Source: Mactra quadrangularis (taxonomy: Eukaryota > Mollusca > Bivalvia > Venerida > Mactridae). Taken from it: DNA of 64,000 nt. The notes under the pieces were generated by a model. That model was not told where the DNA came from and did not search any database. It saw only the letters and a program-made list of their open reading frames with translations. The translations under genes were made by a program, and so were the position numbers. The DNA is taken from NCBI GenBank assembly GCA_025267735.1, contig CM046300.1, forward strand, positions 35,039,322 through 35,103,321, written 5' to 3'. Of this stretch, positions 45,261 to 55,482 are shown one piece after another. The number at the start of each line of letters is the position of its first letter. The stretch's first letter is position 1.

Positions 45261-45927
45261 ACTTTCGATATACAGATTGGTCGGTCAATACATATGTCGG
45301 TTGATCGATTTAGCTCAGGTAATATGCCAATGGATTGGTCTATCAATATGTCGTTGTATCAAGTGGTCGTTAGTTCACTAATACCGATTGATAAGTCGAC
45401 AACTCGCTCATCAGTCGGAAGATCACGTACAGGAGACTACGATATATCACACGAGATCATATTGAATTAGTTATCTACGTATACAGATGTTGATGTGGTC
45501 ATCTAACTTGTGAAGGCTAAAATACAAAACGTTTAAGTCGGGAAAAACATGTATGCAGTGTTGAATTTAACAGTACTGGTGGTTTTCTAACACCTAACAC
45601 CTCGTTGTTTTTTTTCAAAACTAATTAAGCATCATACGTAAAAGCCTTATATAACTGTATATTCAACGTGAGATTAACAACAAATCACGAACTGTTTTTC
45701 CATTTTTATTTGAACTGGGCTTTTAATGTATTCATTATATATGACGAGCATAAGGTCATTTGTCTAAAGTCTTTAACTATAATCATGCATTAAAATATAT
45801 CTTAAAAACTTTGTAGAAGTCTCTGCAGTATTTAAGATTCTCGACCTCGAATCTGGGTGTACTTCTTTGATTACTGACCGCAATAAGTCATACTGAACTT
45901 TTTTCTAGTTGTTGCAGCACACTAAGT

Positions 45928-46170
45928 GTGGAGCAGGAGTGCAGTGGTAGGACGCGCGCTTAGGGATCAAGAAGTCCCAGGTTTGAACCCCGCCAGGGCA
46001 ATTTCCTTAAGCAAGAAATGATCCTGCGGTTGCTTCACTTCATCCAGGAGTAAATGGTTACCAGCAAGGGTGATAATTCCGCTGCGAATATGTCGGCTGC
46101 ACTCCATGGGCCGATTGATTGATATATACCAGGGGTAATAGCTGTAAAAATTGGCGAATGTGAATCAGCA
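45928..46170 (+). mobile_element. SINE family B, diverged copy
   Basis: tRNA-like head GCAGTGGTAGGACGCGCGCT and B box AGGTTTGAACCCCGCCAGG, then TTTCCTTAAGCAAGAAATGA. The remaining body has drifted from the other two copies and the 3' end is uncertain. Confidence 0.7.
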
Positions 46171-46424
46171 TTAACCTAAGTCTATAAAATGCAATTACTT
46201 TACTTTTAGTTAACTATATATTTCACTGTACCGAGCAAAGACAAATCACCGCAACATCTCTTAATTCCGGATTGTACATCCAAACTTTCTCTTATGTGTT
46301 GGATTTCCTTATTTTTTTTTTGTTGTTCACGCAGCAGGAAACATTTTACATCCGCATCTCTAGCCACATTTGCCCACTGCGGTCGGCCAGGTTTCGAGCA
46401 GAAAATTACGACGTTTATGTATTG

Positions 46425-46915
46425 TAGATTTTTGTTCGACGCACCGTTGTAATGTTTAACGTCAGTGCGGTTGCGAAGTTTAGCGGTAGTTGCGACGTTT
46501 AGTGTCAGTTGCAATCTCCGTAAACAGATAACCTGTAGAGCATTGTCGTACAGGATCTCTACTGTCTCCGTGGAAGGTCATATTCAGATAAACCTTGTGT
46601 CGACCAATCAATGCGTAGCTTTCATTTAGACGAAAACACTATTAATCACATTTTGATTTCGTAATTTCTATTTTTAGACCAAGTTTTGCATGCTAATTTA
46701 ACAGCGGTATTATTCACGGTCTGCGATTGGGCGGCTCATTTCAAATTGCGTGACGTAGACGATGTAAACAAGTTACGTATCATAACAATTTCGTCATGAA
46801 TATTATGATGAGAAAAGGTCACCTGAACGTGACCTTCGTTTGAAAAAGGCCAGATCTAAAATAGCGAGTTGGCGAGCGGAAAATTTTAGATCGGGTTTTA
46901 AACAGATTGGCAATC
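46425..46915 (+). mobile_element. Composite dispersed repeat: B subrepeats plus end modules
   Basis: Three or four B-type units (TTGCGAAGTTTAGCGG, TTGCGACGTTTAGTGTCAG) run directly into TTGCAATCTCCGTAAACAGA and CCTGTAGAGCATTGTCGTAC. A stretch shared with 26460-26650 (GACGATGTAAACAAGTTACG, TTTCGTCATGAATATTA, GGCCAGATCTAAAATAGCGA) follows, ending AAAATTTTAGATCGGGTTTT and AAACAGATTGG. This is the longest joined version of the modules found alone elsewhere. Confidence 0.65.
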
Positions 46916-47006
46916 AGTGTGAGATCCATTTATACTGCATCTACTTCCGTGTCAGTGTATATTAAGTATTGCCGTCTTATTAGCAAAGCTTTTTATCATG
47001 AACATT

Positions 47007-47297
47007 TTTGGTTTAACGCCATAGCTTAGTGTATAGATTATATCACGGCGGCCAGTCAACCTAATCATCGTTCATAGAAAGCCTAAATCTCTGGTTTAAG
47101 CTGTTATTCAGTTACCAGGCACATACTGCCGTCAGTGTCTGACAACTGTCCTACACGATTAAGAATCAGTGATAGGAGATAGAATGGCGGAGAAATTTTT
47201 TCATGATCATGCACCACGAAAGTATGTCCCCCACCTGGGAATCGAATCCACGACCCCTCGATCAGTAGATCAGTGTGCCACTTAGCTAACCGGGCGG
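47007..47297 (-). mobile_element. SINE family C, full-length reference copy
   Basis: On the minus strand it begins CCGCCCGGTTAGCTAAGTGG (A box) and ACTGATCGAGGGGTCGTGG, with B box GGATTCGATTCCCAGGTGGG. It continues with the body ACATACTTTCGTGG, TCTCCTATCACTGATTCTTA, GACAGTTGTCAGACACTGAC and GGTTGACTGGCCGCCGTGAT, and ends in the tail GGCGTTAAACC. The boxes are intact enough for pol III transcription to be plausible. Confidence 0.9.
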
Positions 47298-47299
47298 TT

Positions 47300-48430
47300 G
47301 TGTATTTATTAAGATTGTCAAAATTGCCATTCTTATGCCTGCATAATTGATTTGCTCAATTAGTCTGACCTATGCTATTTAAATTAAATATAAATCGCTA
47401 GTTAAATGAACGTACATAATAACATAATATTCAAATTTACAAATGTTAACCAGTGTATTAAAGCATATCCGTAGTAAACTGAATGAATATTTAATTTTCT
47501 AAAATTGTTATCAAATGGTTGTATGAGGCGTTTAAAAGGGGATTAAACGTGGGAGTAAATTACTAAATATACTACGATTATGAATAAAAACAAACAGAAT
47601 TGTCATGCGACCGAAATTTCAAAATTCACGGTGCATTTTAATCATCACATCGTGAAGAATACTACTTGACATAAAACCTTCAAATTTAGCAATAAAAGTT
47701 ATGATGATGTGAAGATGTTTCAATATATATTTAAAGTAGCTACTAAAATGTAATGTAATTTCAATCTATAAATACATTCTTGAGATAATATAGTGTGATA
47801 TGATCTATCTTTGAAAATCATCGATGCTTGCATGCCGTGTACCACGCAAAAACCCTACTCGGCGATTTAGTCATACTTGCAAAAATAAGAACGAAGCTCT
47901 TTGACGGTAAAATGAGTAAGAGCTGAAGCATTTTCATTTCGAAATTTGTCAAATGATGTATACCGACCGTTTAATATTTATTTACCTATGGTTTAAAACG
48001 CGACAGTGCATTCGGTTTAAAAGCCAAAACATCGTAAATTTTCCCACTTTCGGTTTCAGTGTTTGAAGGACTTACACCGGATGAACTGAACTTTTTCGTG
48101 ATCCGTAAAACTTCCAGGAAATTAAGGCCGTGATGTGTCTTCACCAAACGAAATAAACTTTCGATAAGAATGTTTTACATTCATAAGTCGTTTGCGATCA
48201 AAAGTACACTCGTACCGAGCGCTACAAATTTTCTTTGATATTTTTACGAGCACTGAGTACATTAATTAATACGTACATAACAGTTAAAGTACACTCGGGC
48301 TGTATTCTTTATTCTACATTGTCTTTAAACGTACAATGTTGACTTTACATGAATTATTGAATTTGGGTAGATTTATGTAGAATTTTACAAATTATTAATG
48401 AACGCATGTTGGAGATATGCTACGTGTTCC
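47300..48430. other. No recognisable feature
   Basis: AT-rich DNA with no shared repeat and no supported frame. Confidence 0.4.
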
Positions 48431-48432
48431 AA

Positions 48433-48843
48433 TTAACAATCGATGCGTATATAGTGCGACCGATTTTGAAGAAATTTAAAATTGACTGTGTCTCCCTTTC
48501 TCATACTACGAAAGATCTCATCGCAGACTGCATGCATGTCGTCTGAACATACGGAATGCACTCTGTTATTGTAGCACAATCGGAGTTCAATGACATCGAG
48601 CCAAAGAGTCAGAGTCGAGACTTTTGTCAACTTAGAATCATTTTCTTTCAATGGAAGTGGGAGGTGAAAAAAAGTACGTAGGCAGTGCATTAATGAAATG
48701 GAGTGGTGATAGCCAGTTAAAATTAGATATAAACAGTTTATGTATAGTTTGCAAGTCATTGACATTACCTCGTATTGGCCTACTTGCTTTAGTGCATCAA
48801 AGACGAACAAGTCAAGCAAAAGCTTTCGACCTATCCATGCCAT
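48433..48843 (-). CDS. Unassigned open frame, 136 codons (tentative)
   Basis: The frame starts at the ATG at 48843 (MAWIGRKLLLDLF) and ends at a stop at 48433. Its local base composition is richer in G+C than the flanks. After codon 25 (QVGQYE) there is a possible splice donor, GAG|GTAATG, so only the first 75 bases might be exon. The C-terminal part has five cysteines and a basic end (SMRKGDTVNFKF) without a pattern I recognise. A family A SINE lies 17 bp upstream. It could be a small gene, one exon, a pseudogene piece or chance; I assign no function. Confidence 0.2.
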   Translation of the reverse strand: MAWIGRKLLLDLFVFDALKQVGQYEVMSMTCKLYINCLYLILTGYHHSISLMHCLRTFFHLPLPLKENDSKLTKVSTLTLWLDVIELRLCYNNRVHSVCSDDMHAVCDEIFRSMRKGDTVNFKFLQNRSHYIRIDC

Positions 48844-48859
48844 TGTAGCTGTCAAAAGC

Positions 48860-49130
48860 CCGGGTCGGTTGCGCAGTTGGTAGCGCGCCAGGATATCGAA
48901 TCATCTAGTGTCCCGAAGGGATGGGGGTACGAGTTCGCATCCCACCAGGGGAAGGTATATCTTTCCATGAAAACCTAACAGTAATGTAAATTTTCCACCA
49001 TTTATAAGTTATATGGAGAAGATTCGGCCTTGTGAAAGGGTAGGTGAGTACTGGTTATAAACAAGGGTCCAAGAAAGCTAGGTAAGGTGCGCTGAACGCC
49101 GTAAAATAACTTAAACAGTGTAAAAATATA
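48860..49130 (+). mobile_element. SINE family A, full length
   Basis: tRNA-like head CGGGTCGGTTGCGCAGTTGG, a variable region with AGTGTCCCGAAGGGA, and an eroded B box (GAGTTCGCATCCCACC). The body AAGGTATATCTTTCCATG to GGTGCGCTGAACGCCGTAAA follows. The terminal GGCGTTAAACCC is missing, so its 3' end is shorter than in the copy at 52441. Confidence 0.85.
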
Positions 49131-50368
49131 GTTGTCAAATCGTACAGAATAATCTACCACTATTAGCCATATATTGCTAATTATCTGTCACTCCAAATAA
49201 TTATAGTACCCACAGGCCGTGCGTAGTGACCTCGTAATTGTACTACGCTAGCAGAAAAATACAAGGACGACATCGACGATTCGATATAGACGTCCGTATA
49301 TTTTACCTAACCGCTAATATATATTTAAAAGTGCTCTGTAAAAATAAGAACTAGATTAACTTATCTATTTAATAAGTAGATTAGACCAGATATCTTCTTA
49401 ATATTATAAACTAGTCCAGTTTGTTTTCAAAACGATTTAAACTATTTCAATAAATCTGGCTTCCGCATTGATGAGCAAAAAAATGAATGATAAAACGCTA
49501 GTGAATTATTAAACCGCCTTTTCCGCGGAACAAAAAACTATCCGAATATTTTACAATAGTTATTTTACACCGCGAAGTACACTATTTTACGAACGTAACT
49601 CATTTGTAACAAGCTGTTGAAGGCGCCTGCACTCGAATGACCTAAACACGTATTCACGTTGGATAGTTGAGAGTAGACTTAATACACTGTCATCGACTAA
49701 CAGTCTTCATTATTTAAATGGCTTTACATCGGTGCGGTAGAATATCTGTTGCGTCGCAGTTATTCTCTGCAAGATAATTTTATAAAATAAATATTTACTA
49801 CAATATTATAAAGGATTTTAATTCTACTGGTAATATATTTAAATTTTATTTTTTAAATATTTTTTTTTTAATATTGCGATGTTTTAATAAAAATATTTAT
49901 TTTTATATTTTTGTTGTATAAAAATTAAAAGAAGTAGAATCATATCGTCTCTATCACTAAATGTTTTTCCAGCGTCAGTTCGGCTGTTTATTAATGGAGT
50001 ACGTCAGTGATAAACGCTGAGTTTTTGTCATTTAAAACACATCGAAACATTAAGGACTGCTTATGTACGATTTTTGCTTCACTGTGATTTATTTTCATTT
50101 ACAAATGCAACTGATATTAAGGGATAAGGATGAAACATAACGAAAATTAAATATTCAAACTAGTGCTTACTGAATGCTATGGTATTTTTTTATTTACAGT
50201 TTTATTTTTATGCATTTTTTCAGGGTGAATGAAAATAGGGTGAAATAGTGTGTAGGTAAAATAGGAGGAAAAATTCATTGGAAAATTTGGAAGTGAATTT
50301 GGATTTTTTTCAATATTTCATAAAGTAAAAGAAAAAGTTGAAGTAAAAGGGACTTATTATTGCTAAAG
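49131..50368 (+). promoter_or_regulatory. Upstream region of the P450 exon, extremely AT-rich
   Basis: No repeat is recognised. 49780-49930 is almost pure A+T. A promoter and 5' UTR for the P450 gene should lie here or further upstream, but no TATA box can be singled out in such sequence. An in-frame TGA at 50339 limits the coding start to the ATG at 50369. Confidence 0.35.
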
Positions 50369-50638
50369 ATGAATCCCGCAACGGAGACCTTGCTACGTCG
50401 AGCTGCAGTCCAGGCTGTAAGTTTATCACGTCAAAATGCTAGAGGCTTATACACGGACAGACGGCTTGAGAGGGCAGCGGTAAATGCCTCGGTGGATGCG
50501 CCAGTAATACATGCTCCAGAGACCACTGAAACAAGAAAAACTATAAACGACTTGCCAGGACCTGATGGCTTACCTATAATTGGAACTGCTCTTGAATACT
50601 TTCGTAAACCTAATAGAGGACAAATGCATGAAGTTCAG
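50369..50638 (+). CDS. Cytochrome P450, mitochondrial clan, exon 1 (partial gene)
   Basis: Ninety codons from ATG 50369 to a phase-0 donor, CAG|GTAAAT, at 50638/50639. Residues 1-40 are rich in Arg, Ala and Ser with almost no acidic residues in the first 29 except Glu6, as in a mitochondrial presequence. Residues 61-72 (DLPGPDGLPIIG) are the proline-rich hinge typical of P450s, and ALEYFRKPNRGQMHEVQ fits the start of the mitochondrial-clan fold. The haem-binding Cys loop and the ExxR helix would be in later exons. Such enzymes are inner-membrane monooxygenases that take electrons from adrenodoxin-like ferredoxin. In molluscs CYP10-type members exist, but the subfamily and substrate cannot be decided from one exon. 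An in-frame stop upstream and the frame running on into the intron only to 50785 support this exon boundary. Confidence 0.8.
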
Positions 50639-52440
50639 GTAAATGTTACTTTTATTTCTATTCATAATTATGTTATGACAGCTTATGAAAAGTGTACGAA
50701 CCGCCCTCTACCTTACGGAATTTGGTTCATGAATAATTTAAGTTTAAGCGGTTACTACAAGTGTGTCAACTCTTTTAACCATTAGTATTTTTTGTATTTC
50801 AAGAATGTTGTTTTGACATTATAAGAACTGTGGAATCATTGTGCGCTCTCGATATTTTATTTATCTTATATTTTCTTGCTCAGCATGAGACTTGCTTCTT
50901 TTACCCGGGCCTTTTAGTAATCGACTGCTGATAAACATTTTAAGTATTGAGTGTACCTCGATTATATCTGTATATTTACAAAAACATTTCATTTCCCTAG
51001 AATTTATTTGACCTGTAAAATGTTTCGAAGTAATTTATTATACGCTGTATGCGTTTAGATTCGAGTTATGTTTACACCACAGTACGCATAGTTCGTTTAC
51101 ATTTCATTGATTGAGAAACGCCGGAAAATTACGTGCAGTTGGTTAAAAGTCAGAATTCATTTGATCGTGTTTGGGGGTAATTTAGCTTTTCATTAGCGTC
51201 AAATAAATTGGTTCACTAAAACTTGTATTAGTAAACTGATCATTTTCTATTACGGAAACAAGCGCAACTTATTAATAAATAACTTCGTACATTCTGTTGT
51301 TTTCTACGCTAGAGTTATTTATCTTGGATTCGGATTGCTTTTGCCTCGAGGTGAATGGATATTGAGTTTTTGCCTTATACGTACTAAAAACGTGACAGTG
51401 TTGTACTAGTTTATTAACAATATTCCCTCTATGTAGCTGAAAACAATACTTGGAGACCCACAAACATAAACAAAAAAACGGCGGATTTGGCGGAAACAAC
51501 CGAATTAAGTAACCGAGTTTTGTCCGACGCGTGATGTTATTTCAATCAGGAAACCTGTCAATTAATTAATGCTTTTTTGTGATTTTATGGAAAGTTTGTT
51601 TTTGATCTCGTTGTTATGCGTAAGGTCGGTCCAGTTTGTGGTTATGATAAAATGCTTGTGTGCTCAACATCAAATCTGGACATCTTGGCTTGAATCCTGC
51701 GAAAACTGCAAAAGAAAGCTGGTTAGCTGAACTGACCGTCGCAATTTACCTTATATATGTTGATCAACGACTTATTAACATCAAGATATAAGGCCAATCA
51801 ATGCAGAAATGCAATTAGCATTACATTTTTCCATTCTTCCTTATAATCGCACTGGCGTTTCTTGGTCGCATTGAAGCGACGATACAGCGACCACCGATCG
51901 AAAGCGAGGGTTATACTATACGTGAACACAGGAGCTCACGATCGTAGATTCACGATAACATCTTAGCGGCCTGTCATCAACTTTGAGAAATTTAAAGATG
52001 AGGGCGACGGAGCGCGCAGTATCCACGAACCGTTGGGGTTTTATTTGCGATAATATCTAAGCGGTTTCAAAAAATAATGCTTGTACTTTACTCACGAGAA
52101 TTCGAAACTTTGTTCATCGGTAACCAAATACTTAGTATTGACATTTTTATAACAATTTAAATGTCAGGTTCACTACCTTTGCTAGCTATCTGCTGAATCT
52201 TATATCGTCCCTAATTAAACATCAACTCACTCAAGTGCGAAATGATTTTCATATAGACATGTTCCTCTTATGGATGCTATTATCCAGCGAAATAAATACA
52301 CACTTTTTTGTGGGCAATATTTCTCCTGTGTCGAATTTTTATATCATTATATTTTCACCCATGTAAGCCTGTTTGCGTGAAATATTCTAACTAGCTCAAA
52401 TAGTATTTTATCTAAACATTTAACTTTATACTAAGCCTCA

Positions 52441-52730
52441 ACCAGCGCTAGTAGCGCAGTAAATAGCGCGACAAGATTTCGAATCTAGTGTCCCGAAAGG
52501 GGTACAGGTTCGAATCCCACCCGGGGAGGTTATACCCTTCCGTGGAAATTGGACAATAATGTCAATATTCCTACATTAGTTAGGTATATGGAGAAGTTTC
52601 CGGCCTAGTGGATGGGTAGGTGAGTACTGGTTGCAGAAAAGGGTCCAGGAAGCTAGGTTTGGTGCGCTGGACGCCGTAAAATAACCTAAGAAATTGTGTT
52701 GACACGGCGTTAAACCCAATATAAAAATAT
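52441..52730 (+). mobile_element. SINE family A, full length
   Basis: Head AGCGCTAGTAGCGCAGTAAA, AATCTAGTGTCCCGAAAGG and B box AGGTTCGAATCCCACCCGG. The body GGAGGTTATACCCTTCCGTG to GTGCGCTGGACGCCGTAAAA is followed by the tail TTGACACGGCGTTAAACCC. It lies in the presumed P450 intron in sense orientation. Confidence 0.9.
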
Positions 52731-55284
52731 GAAGTAAGCATCGTTATTTAATATACAATGTAGTTTCTTCTAAATTTTGATTTGCCATCCCATACGTCGT
52801 ACTGTCAAATTGTTAAATTGCGCTTATCGTATTAAGACAGTTAAATTTGTTTGTATGCATTAAGTAAAATTGTCATTCCATACCTACTTGACCTAGTAAA
52901 TGTTTTTATTATTTGTTGTGCTAACCAAAAATAGTATGGATTTTAAAATTACCAAGTATGCAAATTATATCTTCGCGTTGTTTGCTAATGTAATAAAGCG
53001 CATTGTCATCTGCGTATCAAATATCGTAGACATTTTACTCTTAAGTTGAAAACAAGGCAAATTGTACCTGCTCTGAAATGAAAAACGGGTATTAAAGTAG
53101 ACTGAAGTTAAAGTTTGTTCATCCACGATCCGTTTTAAATTCCTTTAAAAGCGTGTGTTACAAGACTGCGTACGCACCGTTTTAAAAACGAAGGCGTCCG
53201 ATATTTCGGACAATTTTGTGTTTTTTTGTTATCAATGATATAGTGAAGACGTCCTAGCGTTCCAAAATATCTTTTTAATCACCATAGCTGCTCATATACA
53301 CCTTTTTTGAAATAAGAAGATTTCAAATGAGCATGCCTATACTTAATAATTTAATGGAATTTCACCATTTTACTATAATTATGTAGGCTCTGATTAAGTT
53401 TAAGTGATAGGTCATGCCAATGACTGTGAATAAAAAATAACCCGTAAATACGCCAACATTTAAAGCTTATGCTATTTCTTGATTATGCCGTAATGACAAA
53501 ATAAAGCGCATTTAAATACCACCATTATTTGGGTTACAAAAACAACAACAATTTAAATTCACTTAATGCAGTCCTTGTTGGGAAACTCTAGTGTAATAAT
53601 GTTAAACCGCTTAATTTACTTAACTCGGTCAAAAAGATTGTATAATAACCCCAGGATGTTATTTTGTCACAATGGAGTCATTGTCGGTTCATTTCTAGTT
53701 TTTTTTATCATTTGACTACCAAGTATAGTAACAAGCCCTCGCCTTATGTAAATTTCTCATTCATTCATAGTTAAAATGCACTTACTGAATAGCAACATTG
53801 TACTACGGTTTAAAATACGGAGTGAGATGAAAATCTTCGTGAGTCTAGATAAACATTTGGTCGAAAATTGTCACACGCATAAGAAATTCAATTGATAAAA
53901 CGATTTTTTATAAAATGAATAAAAAATGCGAAAATTGACAGCACGTCATCTTCAATCCTTCCATGGTTCTATTGTGCCATTGTAAGGTTTCAAACATTCA
54001 TCGAAAGAGACAAACTTTGAATAGGAATCACTTAATTCTTTGGAGTCAAGTTGGCTAAGTTTGAATATTGCGTTCATGTAGTGAATGACTTAACTTCGCT
54101 TTGAACCCGGACAAATGTATTTTTACTCATGAACTTTAAATTTACCGAAGATTTATTAACTATATTAATAGATAAGACTAGATCACTAACTGTTTTGTAA
54201 TAGATTCATCTCGTGGCGATAATTGCAAACACCAAGCGTCCCTCTGAGCGTGATTAATGCCATGAAAATTAAAAAAGAAGTTTAATCTGTACACCATAGG
54301 TGTTTCTGTGTGAAATCATTGCAGTTATTTATTGGTACCCCCTCCCTATGCGTAATTGACAACGCAACATTAAGCAAATTAAATTTTATTAAAACATATC
54401 GTCCCGCCCAAAATCTAAAAAAAGAAGTATTATTGTCCATGATTGCAGCATGTCTAACGATTGTCGCCTTGTATCAAGATTTACGTGTCAATTAAATTAA
54501 TATTGTAATAAAAGTTTGAACAGTGATGGATCATAGAGCTAAAAATAGAACTGAATAAAACATTTTTTTCGACAGTAGTACATTTGAAGTAATACGTGTT
54601 AGCAATATTTTGAGATTTCATCTTTTCCAATTAATGATTTACGGTGGCAAAATATGACAATGTACTAATGGCAACCTGGGCGCTCTTCACCACAAGTTCA
54701 ATGCTGCCAAGTCAAGCAAAGATTGACAACTCTAACAATTTATGCTTTTTTATGTATTGGTATTCGCTGCCGAATTTTTTACGTCCGACTCACGTCACGT
54801 TCCACCGTCCGTCCAGTCCACCGAGCGACATCTGTTGGCAAAGTTTTTGTCTGCTTTCTGGTATGTTTAAACATTGCTTATACAGTGCGAACACATAATT
54901 CACGATTGTGGATATTGAATGAATGCGTTTTTTTGTATTTTTATCTCACGTTAACATTAACGCACGTGTGCGTTCAAAGACAAATACTCAATAAGTCAAC
55001 GAGGCGGCCGACATACATTTGCAAACACATGAATGGGTTACCGATATTAAACAACCATTGCATCGTTTTTTGAGTGTACATACCAATTTGAAGATTGTAA
55101 AAGTTTAAAAAAGCAAATTGATTTCACACAAATCCGCAATATTTGCACGTTTACATCCTGGGTAAATTTACACCATACGCAAATGGGTTATCGACTATCT
55201 TTATCAGATTTAAGAATTAATAGATTTTGTCAAGTGACAGTGCTATTATCACATGTTGATAATAAAATGTGTTTTCCTTTTTTG

Positions 55285-55482
55285 GTGGGTTTAACGCCAT
55301 AGCAACACAATGTATAGGTTATATCACGACGGTCAGTCAACCTACTTTTAAGAAAAGCTAAATCTCTTATTTTAGCAGCTTACCAGTTACTAGGCGCATA
55401 CTTCCGTCAGTGACTGACAACTGCCCTACATGATTTAGACTGGTAAGAGAGTGTTGGCGTAGAAATTATTTCATGACCAAGT
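55285..55482 (-). mobile_element. SINE family C, truncated
   Basis: Tail GTGGGTTTAACGCCATAGCA, ACGGTCAGTCAACCTACT, CTTACCAGTTACTAGGCGCA, CAACTGCCCTACATGATTTA and GGCGTAGAAATTATTTCATG. The tRNA head is missing. Confidence 0.85.

Noticed and set aside
46206..46514. 102-codon minus-strand frame with a charged, coil-like C-terminal half
   Set aside because: Its first third is FB2-type subrepeats. The remainder (SKPGRPQWANVARDADVK onward) looks mildly protein-like, but I could not link it to a family, so it is not called.
50639..50785. Continuation of the P450 reading frame to 50785
   Set aside because: After the CAG|GTAAAT donor the translation loses all P450 resemblance, so it is read as intron.
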